Below, in pieces: positions 44,282 to 53,230 of a DNA stretch of 64,000 bases. The stretch spans positions 1-64,000 of the forward strand of contig NZ_JACOGK010000014.1 of NCBI RefSeq assembly GCF_014269395.1, in the 5' to 3' direction. Positions within the stretch are counted from its first letter, which is position 1. The number at the start of each line of letters is the position of its first letter. This DNA comes from Megasphaera hominis (GTDB lineage Bacteria > Bacillota > Negativicutes > Veillonellales > Megasphaeraceae). The notes below the pieces were generated by a model. That model was not told where the DNA came from, made no database searches, and saw only the letters and a program-made list of their open reading frames with translations. Position numbers and translations under genes: made by a program.

Positions 44282-44379
44282 GAAAAAAAGTCAAAAAGAC
44301 AAAAAATAAATCGGAATACCTATGAAATACGGTATTCCGATTGGCAATGGAGCGGCCTGGCCAACAGGCACCAGGCCGG

Positions 44380-45275
44380 TCAGAGGCTGCGATAATAGCG
44401 CAGGGTCTGCTGCAGGCCGTCTGTGAGACCGGTCCGGGGCTGCCACGTCAGGAGCTCCCGGGCCTTGGCGCGGCTGAGACAGGAGCGGTGGATATCACCG
44501 GGCCGGCTGTCTTCGTAGCGGATGCCGGCGTGGGCATGGGTCAGGCTTTGCATGAGCTGGGCCAGCTGGTTGAGGCTGCATTCGCTGCCACTGCTGATAT
44601 TGATGGTTTCGTTGTCGCCATGCGTTAAGGCAGCGACGTTGGCAGCGGCGATATCGCAGACGGAAATGAAATCCCGCGTCTGCGTCCCGTCACCGAAGAT
44701 CGTCAGGCCTTTATTTTGGATGAGGTTTTCGGCAAATTTGTAAATAACGCCGCCTTCGCCGCTGGCACCCTGGCGGGGGCCGTAGACGTTGCTGTAGCGG
44801 AGAATGGTGTAGCTTAGGCCGTGCAGCTTTTGGAAGAGGCGGATATATTGTTCACCTGTCCATTTGCTGAGGCCGTAAAAACTGTCCGGCGCCGGTATTT
44901 CCTTTTCCGAAAGGGGCAGTCTGGCGTTGCTGCCATAAATCGCGGCTGACGACGAGAAGATGAGTTTTCGCACGCCTGTCTGGCAGGCGCATTCGAGGAT
45001 GTGAATGAGGCCGAGAATATTTTCGTCGGCATCAAAGCCGGGCGATTCCAGCGAGAGCGGCACCTGCGTCTGGGCCGCTTCGTGGTAGACGGCGTCGAAG
45101 TGATGAGACGCAAAAAGCGGATATCGCCTTCGACAAATTCTGCCTCTGCAGGAACAAATTCCTTTTTGCCGCAGTAGAGGTTATCGAGGACGGTTACGCT
45201 ATGGCCGTCCCGGATGAGGGCTTCGGCGATATGGGAGCCGATGAAACCGGCACCGCCGGTAACGAGGATCTTCAT
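44380..45275 (-). pseudogene. NAD-dependent sugar epimerase (UDP-glucose 4-epimerase type), frameshifted
   Basis: From ATG 45275 the frame gives the Rossmann start [20 protein letters not shown] up to GDIR and then turns to nonsense. The other frame resumes at once with [22 protein letters not shown] and continues through IYGSN, the catalytic YGLSK and RYSNVYGPRQG to the end. Adding one base in the run of five A at 45112-45116 joins them into a normal protein of about 298 residues. Gene overlaps the ArnT-like gene by four bases. With that transferase it would supply or modify LPS sugar. Mutation, phase variation or sequencing error cannot be told apart here. Confidence 0.8.
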
Positions 45276-46756
45276 GCGCGGCCACCGTCCTTATTTTGTA
45301 AAATCGACCAGATCGCTACGTCACCAGGTAGCGTCAGCTGGTCCGGTATCAGGCCGTGGGTCAGATAGTAGTCAGTAATGGGTTCATTATCGCGCTTCGT
45401 ATCGACGATGATGACGTTGTCCTTTTGGGCCAGGACATCTTCAATGGCAATGAGGGGCATGACGTTTTTGGCGTTCCAATCCAGTTCGCCAGGCTTCATG
45501 TCTTCCAGCTTGTCTGCCGGCACGGCTTGGTAGATCTTTTTGCCGCTATAGAAGACAGCACCGGTACTATAATCCCGGTAATAGCAGATAATGACGTTAT
45601 CTGTATTCATCTTGTCCAGGGCCTGGCCGATTTCCTTGCCGGACTGGTGCAGCATAACCGGCGGGGCGACGAAGAAGGCTAAGAGGACATAGACGATGCC
45701 GGCTGACCAGGCAGCCTTTTTAAAATGAAAATGCCAATGCCGGAACATGCCAGCCGTAAGAATGGAGAGAGAAAACAGCATGGGATACGTGTAGGTCGTG
45801 TATTTCGTGGCAATGAGAGAGAAAACAACGAACACGACGAGGGCGTAAACGGATAGGAGTACAGCACACGTATCGCTGCGCGTAAACGGCGGCGTATGGC
45901 TCTTCTTGTACTTCCACAGGGCGTAGGGCCAGGTGAAGCTCCACGGTGCAAAGCCAATGAAGAAAACCAATATATAAAAGTACCACACGTTTTTACTGGC
46001 GTGTTCCGGTACAGTGGCACGGAGAAAATTGTGGACGCCAAAGAAATTCATGAGAAAATCATGACCATGCAGGTTGTACATGGCGACGTACCACGAGCCG
46101 CCAATCACCAGGAAGAGCAGCAGGCCCGACAGCAAATGGACGTGCAGCAGTTCCTTCAGGTTATGGCGCAGGGCGAGGAAAATGAGTGCTGTAAGGCCCG
46201 GCAAGGCCAGGCCGATGGGGCCTTTGGTGAGGACCGCCAAGGCGGCAAAGACGTAGCAAAGCCAATACCAGCGGCGGTTTTCCGTATAGCCCAGGTAGAA
46301 AAAAGCGACGACGGCACTTTGGAATAAAAAGAGCGTCGCGTCCGTAATGACGGCCTTGGAAAGAAGCCAGCCTTCAATACTGGTCATATAGATGATGGCA
46401 GCGGCCATACCGAGGCGGCGGCCGTAGACGCGGGCGGCGAACCAGTACGTAAAGAGGACGCTCAGCGTGCCCATAATGGCGGCGGGAAAGCGGGCGGCAA
46501 ATTCGTTGAAGCCGAAGACGGCAAAGGATGCGGCCAGCTCCCAATAGTAGAAAATGGGCTTATCGTACCAGTAGTGTCCATAAATCTGAGGCGAAACCCA
46601 GTTGCCGGAAAGAACCATTTCCTTGGCTGTCAAGGCGTAATTCGATTCGGCCGAGTCCGTAATGGCCAGGAAGTTGTTAGCGGCCAGAAAGAGGACCAGG
46701 GCACACAGCGTGAGCAGCACGTAGGGATGGCGCTTAAGATATTGAATAGATTGCAT
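45272..46756 (-). CDS. ArnT-like lipid A glycosyltransferase (PMT family)
   Basis: A 494-residue inner-membrane enzyme with about eleven to twelve spans. The first periplasmic loop, [23 protein letters not shown], has the acidic residues of the GT83/PMT_2 family, and [10 protein letters not shown] follows as in ArnT. ArnT moves aminoarabinose from an undecaprenyl carrier to lipid A; the sugar here is unknown. The frame opens at 46930, but GGAAGG is placed before ATG 46756 and the upstream part overlaps the divergent kinase gene. It is coupled to the epimerase remnant downstream. Confidence 0.85.
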   Translation of the reverse strand: MQSIQYLKRHPYVLLTLCALVLFLAANNFLAITDSAESNYALTAKEMVLSGNWVSPQIYGHYWYDKPIFYYWELAASFAVFGFNEFAARFPAAIMGTLSVLFTYWFAARVYGRRLGMAAAIIYMTSIEGWLLSKAVITDATLFLFQSAVVAFFYLGYTENRRWYWLCYVFAALAVLTKGPIGLALPGLTALIFLALRHNLKELLHVHLLSGLLLFLVIGGSWYVAMYNLHGHDFLMNFFGVHNFLRATVPEHASKNVWYFYILVFFIGFAPWSFTWPYALWKYKKSHTPPFTRSDTCAVLLSVYALVVFVVFSLIATKYTTYTYPMLFSLSILTAGMFRHWHFHFKKAAWSAGIVYVLLAFFVAPPVMLHQSGKEIGQALDKMNTDNVIICYYRDYSTGAVFYSGKKIYQAVPADKLEDMKPGELDWNAKNVMPLIAIEDVLAQKDNVIIVDTKRDNEPITDYYLTHGLIPDQLTLPGDVAIWSILQNKDGGRA

Positions 46757-46904
46757 GAAAATACCTTCCTTCCGAGTGATGGCAACAGTATACCATTCAG
46801 TTTTTACGGAAAGACTAATGGAGTATAAAGAAATATTAAACAGATAGGCCTTTGGTTGAAGGAAGCGCCGTTCTTGTATTAAGATAAAGGAAAGGAGGTA
46901 TGTC

Positions 46905-48386
46905 ATGACTATTAAAAGACGTTTAATCATATCCTATATACTGGTCTTTGTCGTACCGATTATGATGACGGCCTTTTTGTTCCTCTTTTCTGCCGGCGGC
47001 TTGTGGCTCTTTACGCAGAGCGGCAATCACGTGTTTGTCGAGAGCCCGACGCAGTTCAACCGGGCGACGGAAGCCGTCCATCACGTTGTCTTTCGCTCTA
47101 TCCGGGCCGGCCAGACGGACCCGTCAGGGTACACGTGGGTCATTGAAATGTTTTCACCCCAGCAGAGCTACGTCATTCTCAAAGAGGATAACCAGACCTA
47201 TTATGAATACGGCAATGGCAAGCTGGCCAGCCGCATAAAGAACATTCCGGCCTATGTCCAGGACCGGGGCCTGACGGAAAGCAATCGCGATACGTATGTC
47301 CGCTCAGAAGACGGCCAATATTATTATTATGAAAAGCAGAATATTGACGGCCACGTCTACAGTCTCTATTTCCTCAGCCAGGAAATGCCTCATGGCACGG
47401 ATGAAGCTGTCGAGCGCGCAACACGGGGGACGATCATTGCGATTATCCTGTCCTTCTTTATCCTCCTGGCCCTGACTATTTACCTCCTGACCCACTTTGT
47501 CTTGCGCTATATGCAGCGGGCCCTCGATTTACTGCAGCTCGGGTCGACCCACGTTCGCGAAGGCGATTTGCGGGGCCATCTCTATTATCCCCACGATGAT
47601 GAAGTAAAGCCCGTAGTGGAAGCCTTCAACATGATGACGAAGGAACTGAACCAATCGCTGCAGGAACGGCAGCAGGCTGAAGAAAACCGCAAGGAACTCA
47701 TTGCCAACATGTCTCACGATATCCGCACGCCTTTGACGGCAATCCGGGCGTACGTAGAAGGTCTCATGGACAATGTGGCCAATACACCGGAAAAGCAGGA
47801 ACGCTATTTGAAGGTGATTCAGAAAAAGGCGGCCGATATGGACCGTATGATCAACCAGCTTTTCCTTTTTTCCAAGATTGAACTGGGTGAACGGGCCCTG
47901 CCTATGGAAGAGATGGACCTGAACCGCGTCGTAGCCGAGATTGTCTACGAAAATGAAGACGGCTGGCAGCGCGACGGCGCCGTCGTGACCCTGTCCCAGA
48001 GCGGTGGAACCTTGCCGGTTATGGGAAATGCTGAATTATGGCAACGGATTATTACCAATTTGGTGTCAAATAGTATAAAATATAAAACAGACAGTATTGT
48101 ACAGATTCAAATTAACACGGCTAAGGCAGATGGGCGTATTTCTCTCGTCGTTGCCGACGACGGCCCGGGTGTGGCCCCGGACGTATTGCCGCGGCTGAAG
48201 GAACTCTTTTATCGTACAGATAAGGCGCGCAGCCGCACCGGTGACGGCAGCGGCCTGGGCCTGGCTATCGTCGCCAGGGCGGTCGAACTCATGGGCGGCA
48301 CGCTCACGTTCTGCCTGGTAGAGCCCCACGGCCTGTGTGCCTGCTTGGAACTGCCTGAAAAAAAGGAGGAGGAACCCCATGAATGA
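46905..48386 (+). CDS. Membrane sensor histidine kinase
   Basis: A 493-residue kinase. One span at residues 7-32, an extracytoplasmic sensor to about 172, a second span at 173-196, HAMP (198-252), HisKA with the phosphorylated His in LIANMSHDIRTPLTAIRAY near residue 271, and an ATPase domain with NLVSNSIKY, VADDGPGVAP and GDGSGLGLAIV. AAAGGAGG precedes the start. It overlaps the response-regulator gene by 8 bases, so the two act together. Divergent from the ArnT-like gene, which may be a target (inference). Confidence 0.93.
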   Translation: MTIKRRLIISYILVFVVPIMMTAFLFLFSAGGLWLFTQSGNHVFVESPTQFNRATEAVHHVVFRSIRAGQTDPSGYTWVIEMFSPQQSYVILKEDNQTYYEYGNGKLASRIKNIPAYVQDRGLTESNRDTYVRSEDGQYYYYEKQNIDGHVYSLYFLSQEMPHGTDEAVERATRGTIIAIILSFFILLALTIYLLTHFVLRYMQRALDLLQLGSTHVREGDLRGHLYYPHDDEVKPVVEAFNMMTKELNQSLQERQQAEENRKELIANMSHDIRTPLTAIRAYVEGLMDNVANTPEKQERYLKVIQKKAADMDRMINQLFLFSKIELGERALPMEEMDLNRVVAEIVYENEDGWQRDGAVVTLSQSGGTLPVMGNAELWQRIITNLVSNSIKYKTDSIVQIQINTAKADGRISLVVADDGPGVAPDVLPRLKELFYRTDKARSRTGDGSGLGLAIVARAVELMGGTLTFCLVEPHGLCACLELPEKKEEEPHE

Positions 48387-49071
48387 ACGTATATTAATCG
48401 TAGAAGATGATCAGGATATTGCCTTTATTGAAAAGGACTATTTGGAAATGAATGGCTATCAGGTTCACATCGCATCTGATGGCAATGAAGGCCTGCAGGA
48501 AGGCCTGAGCGGCAAATATCAGCTGATCCTGCTCGATGTCATGCTGCCGGGCATGGACGGTTTTGAAATCTGCCGGCGCCTGCGGGATAAGGTGGACGTG
48601 CCGATCATGATGGTTACGGCCAAACGGGAGGATATCGATAAGATCCGCGGCCTGGGCTTTGGTGCCGACGCGTACATTGAAAAGCCTTTTTCGCCCAGCG
48701 TCTTTGTGGCCCGCGTCAAATCCCAGCTGGCCCAGTACCAGCGCCTGAAGGGCAACGATACGCGGCGGAGCAAACGAATTACGATCGGCAATATTTCGCT
48801 CGATCCCGATACGCATCGCGTTACTGTCAGCGGTAAGGAAAAGCTGCTGCCTAATAAGGAATTTCAGGTCCTCGAATTTCTCATGCTCAATGCCGACATG
48901 GTTTTCAGTAAGGAGGCCATTTATGATAAAATCTGGGGCATGGATTCCCTGGGCAATACGGCGACTGTGCCGGTTCATATCAACCGCCTGCGTGAAGCCA
49001 TTGAAAAGGATCCCAACAAACCACGTCATTTGCTGACCATTTGGGGGGTAGGCTATAAATTTAAGCCTTAG
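48379..49071 (+). CDS. OmpR/PhoB-family response regulator
   Basis: A 230-residue regulator. The receiver domain has the acidic pair EDDQD at 8-12, the phosphorylated Asp in LLDVMLPGMDGF near residue 52, and the conserved Lys in EKPFSPSVF near 101. The winged-helix DNA-binding domain (about 130-230) ends with LLTIWGVGYKFKP. ATG 48379 follows AAGGAGGAGG in the end of the kinase gene; the longer frame from 48337 is rejected. Confidence 0.94.
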   Translation: MNERILIVEDDQDIAFIEKDYLEMNGYQVHIASDGNEGLQEGLSGKYQLILLDVMLPGMDGFEICRRLRDKVDVPIMMVTAKREDIDKIRGLGFGADAYIEKPFSPSVFVARVKSQLAQYQRLKGNDTRRSKRITIGNISLDPDTHRVTVSGKEKLLPNKEFQVLEFLMLNADMVFSKEAIYDKIWGMDSLGNTATVPVHINRLREAIEKDPNKPRHLLTIWGVGYKFKP

Positions 49072-49127
49072 GGCCTGGGCAATAATATGATATAATAGGG
49101 GAAATATACAATCATGGGGGTGGTTAT

Positions 49128-50168
49128 ATGGAACTGGAAATGGAATTTATCCGTAAATTGCCGTCACCGCAGGAGCTGCGGGAAGATCACCCGGTGCCGT
49201 CTGCTGTGTATGAGATCAAGCAGCGGCGGGACCAGGAAATACGGCGCATCCTGACGGGGGAAGATGGGCGCTTTTTGCTTATCATCGGTCCCTGCTCGGC
49301 GGATAATGAAGCGACTGTCCTCGAATATGCGCGGCGCCTGGCACGGGTACAGGAAGAGGTAAAAGACACGCTCTATATTATCCCGCGGGTCTACACGAAT
49401 AAGCCCCGTACCATCGGTGTGGGCTACAAGGGCATGCTCCACCAGCCCGATCCGGAGGGACGGGAAGATATGCTGGCCGGTATTTTGGCAATCCGGGACA
49501 TGCACGTACGGGTCATTGCCGAAACGGGCTTTACCTGTGCCGAAGAAATCCTTTACCCGGAAATCCACCGCTATTTGTCGGATCTCCTTTCGTATGCCGC
49601 CATCGGTGCCCGCTCGGTCGAAGACCAGCTGCACCGCATGATTGCCAGCGGCGTCGGTATTCCTGTAGGCATGAAAAATCCCACGTCCGGTGACATTTCG
49701 GTCATGCTCAATTCCATTGCTGCGGCGCAGCATGAACAGCAATTCCTTTTCCGCGGCTGGGAAGTGCGGACCAAGGGCAATCCCCTGGCCCATGCCATCC
49801 TGCGCGGCTACGTCGACCAGTTTGGCAAAAGCCTGCCCAATTACCATTACGAAGACCTGCAGCGCCTCTTTGAGGCCTATGGCCAGCGTGACCTGGCCAA
49901 CCCGGCGGTCATTGTCGACGTCAATCATGCCAATTCGGGCAAGAAGTATTTGGAACAGATCCGCATTGCCAACGATGTCCTCTACAGCCGCCATATGAAC
50001 GGCGATATCCGCCGCATGGTCAAAGGGCTGATGATCGAAAGTTATTTGGAAGACGGCAGCCAGGATGTGAGCGGCGGCGTCTTCGGCAAGTCCATTACCG
50101 ATCCCTGTCTGGGCTGGGAAAAGACGGAAGCCTTGCTCTTGGAGCTGGCTGACCGTGTCGAAATGTAG
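49128..50168 (+). CDS. aroF: 3-deoxy-7-phosphoheptulonate synthase (class I, AroG type)
   Basis: First enzyme of the shikimate pathway, joining PEP and erythrose 4-phosphate. 346 residues with FLLIIGPCSADNEATVLEYA near residue 48, VYTNKPRTIGVGYKGM near 88, GVGIPVGMKNPTSGD near 178 and DVNHANSGKKYLEQ near 264 (metal site). The N-terminal extension suggests feedback control as in the AroFGH group. It provides chorismate for the trp operon elsewhere in the window. The tandem ACT protein follows 21 bases later. The exact paralogue letter cannot be assigned. Confidence 0.93.
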   Translation: MELEMEFIRKLPSPQELREDHPVPSAVYEIKQRRDQEIRRILTGEDGRFLLIIGPCSADNEATVLEYARRLARVQEEVKDTLYIIPRVYTNKPRTIGVGYKGMLHQPDPEGREDMLAGILAIRDMHVRVIAETGFTCAEEILYPEIHRYLSDLLSYAAIGARSVEDQLHRMIASGVGIPVGMKNPTSGDISVMLNSIAAAQHEQQFLFRGWEVRTKGNPLAHAILRGYVDQFGKSLPNYHYEDLQRLFEAYGQRDLANPAVIVDVNHANSGKKYLEQIRIANDVLYSRHMNGDIRRMVKGLMIESYLEDGSQDVSGGVFGKSITDPCLGWEKTEALLLELADRVEM

Positions 50169-50189
50169 AAAATAGCAGGAGGGGTATGT

Positions 50190-50603
50190 ATGCTGAAACA
50201 GGTTTCACTTTTTACGGCGAATACGAACGGCGCCTTGAGCCAGGTTACGAATGTACTGGCCCAGGCGGGTATTAATATTTTTACGATGATTGCCAGTGAT
50301 AGTGCAGAATTTGGCATTGTCCGCCTCATCGTGGACGACGCAGAAAAGGCACAGGATAAATTGACGGCAGCCGGCTACCAATGCCGTATTGACCGCGTCC
50401 TTGCCGTAGACATGGCCTCAGATGAACCGGGGACGCTGGATCGGATTTTAAACAGCCTCCACCAGGCCAACGTCTTTATCAAGTATTGTTACATTTCCTT
50501 TGACCGTACCAGTGCGTCGCCGATTGCCGTCATCAAGACGGACGAACCGGAAACGGAGACCTTTTTGCGGGGCAAGGGTTATCACCTGCTCGACCGTTTC
50601 TAA
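50190..50603 (+). CDS. Tandem ACT-domain protein
   Basis: A 137-residue protein made of two ACT modules: residues 1-68 (QVSLFTANTNGALSQVTNVLAQAGINI) and 70-137 (EPGTLDRILNSLHQANVFIKYCY). ACT pairs bind amino acids. Such stand-alone proteins are common in Firmicutes and Negativicutes. Co-transcription with DAHP synthase raises the possibility that it senses an aromatic amino acid. AGGAGGGG precedes the start. Confidence 0.88.
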   Translation: MLKQVSLFTANTNGALSQVTNVLAQAGINIFTMIASDSAEFGIVRLIVDDAEKAQDKLTAAGYQCRIDRVLAVDMASDEPGTLDRILNSLHQANVFIKYCYISFDRTSASPIAVIKTDEPETETFLRGKGYHLLDRF

Positions 50604-50618
50604 GCAAGGAGTTATTTT

Positions 50619-51242
50619 ATGGAAACCATCTATGCCATCTTGTTGGCAATTCTTGTGATTCTCAGTTCGATTTATTATTTTCGCGAATTTCTCATTGGCT
50701 TGCTGCACATGTCGCGCCATCGCCGGGAAGCCCTGCCGGTCCAGTCGGACCAGGTCGGTAACCCCGTGGGCACATGCGGCAAAAAGGTCCTGACGGTCTA
50801 CTTTTCCTGGGGCGGCAATACGCGCAAGACGGCCTTTCGCGTGCACGATCTGGCCGGCGGCGATATTGCCGAAATCAGAGTAGCCCGGACCTATCCCGAT
50901 GATTACAAAGGAACGACCAACCGGGCGCAGGAAGAAAAAATCCAGCGCCAGCGGCCGGACCTGCAGCCCTTTGCTGCCGTCCCGGCTGATTACGACATCC
51001 TGCTCTTGGGCTATCCCCTTTGGTGGGGCACAGTGCCCATGGCTGTGCGCACGTTTTTAGAAAGCCACCATTTAGACGGCAAGGTTATTTGTCCCTTTGC
51101 TACCAGTGGCGGCGGTACGATGGAAGACAGTGTAGAAGACCTGCGCCTGAGTGCCCCTGAAGCAGACGTACAGGACGGACAAATGCTGAACCGCCTTTGC
51201 CATTTGAAGCCGTGGCTGAAACGGAACGGGTTGCTCCTATGA
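50619..51242 (+). CDS. Membrane-anchored flavodoxin
   Basis: A 207-residue protein: residues 3-22 form a membrane span, followed by a flavodoxin_4-type domain with the FMN loop YFSWGGNTRKTA near residue 66 and LGYPLWWGTVPMAVRTFLE near 129. It may bring a flavin electron carrier to the membrane. Overlaps the DUF1294 gene by four bases. Confidence 0.85.
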   Translation: METIYAILLAILVILSSIYYFREFLIGLLHMSRHRREALPVQSDQVGNPVGTCGKKVLTVYFSWGGNTRKTAFRVHDLAGGDIAEIRVARTYPDDYKGTTNRAQEEKIQRQRPDLQPFAAVPADYDILLLGYPLWWGTVPMAVRTFLESHHLDGKVICPFATSGGGTMEDSVEDLRLSAPEADVQDGQMLNRLCHLKPWLKRNGLLL

Positions 51243-51508
51243 TAGAAATGACACTGATGCTGGGCCTGTGGGGCGTAATCAACCTGGTGACCTTTGCCAT
51301 CTATGGCTTGGACAAATACAAGGCCAGACACCATAAATGGCGTATTTCCGAAGCAACACTCCTGCTGTTGGCCGCCGTTGGCGGCAGTGCCGGCGCCTTA
51401 GTCGCCATGCAGGTATTTCGTCACAAAACGCAGCACTTAAAATTTAAACTGGGCGTACCGGCCCTGCTTGTATTGCAGCTGGCCTGTCTGTACGTTTGGG
51501 GGAAATAG
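51239..51508 (+). CDS. DUF1294 membrane protein
   Basis: An 89-residue protein of two to three spans with the family signature FAIYGLDKYKARHHKWRISE and GGSAGALVAMQVFRHKTQH. Function unknown. ATG 51239 overlaps the flavodoxin stop (ATGA), so the longer frame from 51197 is rejected. Confidence 0.87.
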   Translation: MIEMTLMLGLWGVINLVTFAIYGLDKYKARHHKWRISEATLLLLAAVGGSAGALVAMQVFRHKTQHLKFKLGVPALLVLQLACLYVWGK

Positions 51509-51549
51509 ACGTTTCTATATTATGCGTAGAATAGAAAAAGGTGATTGAT

Positions 51550-52968
51550 GTGACACAGGGACAGGAACTTTTCTTTACCATGATTCAAGAAGCCATAGAT
51601 GCTGTTACAGACGGAGTTGTTATTGTCGACGGCACGTCACGGATCATCTACTTGAATGAGGCGTATACACGTATTCTCGACGTGAAAAAAGAAAAGGTCA
51701 TGCATCGCCTGCTCACGGAAATCGAACCTGGTGCTATGATTCTCGATACATTAGCTGACCACAAGCCTCGTTTGCGGCAATTTGTAGAAGTAAAATCGCG
51801 AGGCAAGAAAATCATGGTCAACATTACCCCTATTTTTCGAAATCAAATATTTCTTGGGGCTGTATCCGTTTTTAAGGATATTACAGAAATTACCTTGGCT
51901 CAGCGGGAACTAGAACGGTCCCGCAGACTTAGCCATTCCATTTTTAAGGCTATTTCCAACGATGAAAAGATTTTGCCGCCTGAGTTTTCTCATATTATTG
52001 GAGAAGACCCGTGTTTCGTGCGCAGTCTGAAAATGGCAGAGATTGTTGCGCCTACAGATGCCACGGTTCTTATTGAAGGGGAAAGCGGTACTGGCAAAGA
52101 AGTATTTGTTCAGGCTATCCGCAGTCTGAGCGGTAAGCGCAGTAAACCTTTCGTGAGTATGAACTGCTCGGCCATTCCGGAAACCCTTATTGAGAGTGAA
52201 CTTTTTGGTTACGAGGCTGGTTCGTTCACAGGTGCGGCCCGTGGTGGTAAGCCGGGGAAGTTCGAACTGGCTGACGGTGGTACTATTTTTCTGGATGAAA
52301 TAGGGGAAATGCCTCTTTTTATGCAATCTAAGCTATTGCGTGTCCTTCAGTCGGGAGAAATCCAAAAGATTGGTTCGGACCGGGTGAAGAAAGTAAATGT
52401 CCGGGTTATTGCAGCGACTAACCGAAATCTAAAGAAGATGGTAGAAACAGGAAACTTCAGGGAAGACCTTTATTTCCGCTTAAATACCTTTAAGATTTTG
52501 ATTCCGCCTTTACGGCAGCGCAAGGAAGATATCATGCTCTTGGCAGAATATTTTCTGCAAAAGTTTGCCGCAAAATATCATAAAACCCTTTCCTTTAGTC
52601 CGGGGGCAGCACTCGTACTGCAAGAAAATCCTTGGCTGGGCAATGTGAGACAATTGGAAAGCTGCATTGAATATGCCGTCATCATGGCGACAAAATCACA
52701 TATTGAAGCGGACGATCTGCCAGAAGAATATCGGCATGCAGCAGTTGCCACGCCGGCGTCCGAGGTACCGGTAGCGGAACTTGCTGTACCACTGGCACCC
52801 ATAGAGGAAGAGTTCGGGTTAAAGAAGGATATTCAGCAGGTAGAAAAAGAGAAAATGCGTGAGGCACTCGTGGCAACGCAAGGTAATAAAACCAGAGCAA
52901 TGAAATTATTGGGGATCAGCCGCAGAACTTTTTACAAAAAATATAAACTTTATGGATTTACCGATTAA
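51550..52968 (+). CDS. Sigma-54-dependent transcriptional activator (PAS - AAA+ - Fis HTH)
   Basis: A 472-residue activator. Residues about 10-125 are a PAS sensor domain (AVTDGVVIVDGTSRIIYLNEAY), 145-380 the AAA+ domain with Walker A GESGTGKE, the sigma-54 contact loop GSFTGA in place of the usual GAFTGA, Walker B GGTIFLDE and the arginine finger region FREDLYFRL, and 425-472 a Fis-type HTH (GNKTRAMKLLGISRRTFYKKY). GTG 51550 is chosen because AAGGTGA lies 6 bases upstream; GTG 51541 is the alternative. It should drive the next four genes. Confidence 0.92.
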   Translation: MTQGQELFFTMIQEAIDAVTDGVVIVDGTSRIIYLNEAYTRILDVKKEKVMHRLLTEIEPGAMILDTLADHKPRLRQFVEVKSRGKKIMVNITPIFRNQIFLGAVSVFKDITEITLAQRELERSRRLSHSIFKAISNDEKILPPEFSHIIGEDPCFVRSLKMAEIVAPTDATVLIEGESGTGKEVFVQAIRSLSGKRSKPFVSMNCSAIPETLIESELFGYEAGSFTGAARGGKPGKFELADGGTIFLDEIGEMPLFMQSKLLRVLQSGEIQKIGSDRVKKVNVRVIAATNRNLKKMVETGNFREDLYFRLNTFKILIPPLRQRKEDIMLLAEYFLQKFAAKYHKTLSFSPGAALVLQENPWLGNVRQLESCIEYAVIMATKSHIEADDLPEEYRHAAVATPASEVPVAELAVPLAPIEEEFGLKKDIQQVEKEKMREALVATQGNKTRAMKLLGISRRTFYKKYKLYGFTD

Positions 52969-52969
52969 A

Positions 52970-53008
52970 TGTATACAAAGTAGATAATAATTGTTTACCC
53001 TGTATACA
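52970..53008. promoter_or_regulatory. Candidate enhancer sites for the sigma-54 activator
   Basis: TGTATACA occurs at 52970-52977 and 53001-53008, 31 bases apart (three helix turns), each followed by AA. They lie about 130-185 bases before the candidate -24/-12 promoter, the usual distance for enhancers of this regulator class. Confidence 0.5.
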
Positions 53009-53032
53009 ATAGTGTTTACTTTGGATATGCAG

Positions 53033-53080
53033 GCACGTACTGTACCACCTCTCAGGTGTAGTACAGTACGTGCTTTTTTT
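53033..53080 (+). terminator. Terminator of the activator gene
   Basis: GCACGTACTGTAC and GTACAGTACGTGC are perfect 13-bp arms, with an inner ACCT/AGGT pairing, followed by seven T. Confidence 0.92.
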
Positions 53081-53137
53081 AACAAACTATGCCTGATTTT
53101 GCCACCTTTTGCCCCTTTTGTGATGTAGAAGAATATA

Positions 53138-53153
53138 TGGCATAAAAATTTCA
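53138..53153 (+). promoter_or_regulatory. Candidate sigma-54 (-24/-12) promoter
   Basis: TGGCATAAAAATTTCA aligns with TGGCACG-N4-TTGCA: the -24 GG and the TT and CA of the -12 box match, but the -12 G is T. It lies 78 bases before the first cassette gene. Confidence 0.45.
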
Positions 53154-53230
53154 TATATATTTGTGAATAGCACAAAGGTATTTGAATAATACCATCAAAT
53201 CATTTACATCCAAAGAAAAGAGGTATCGTT

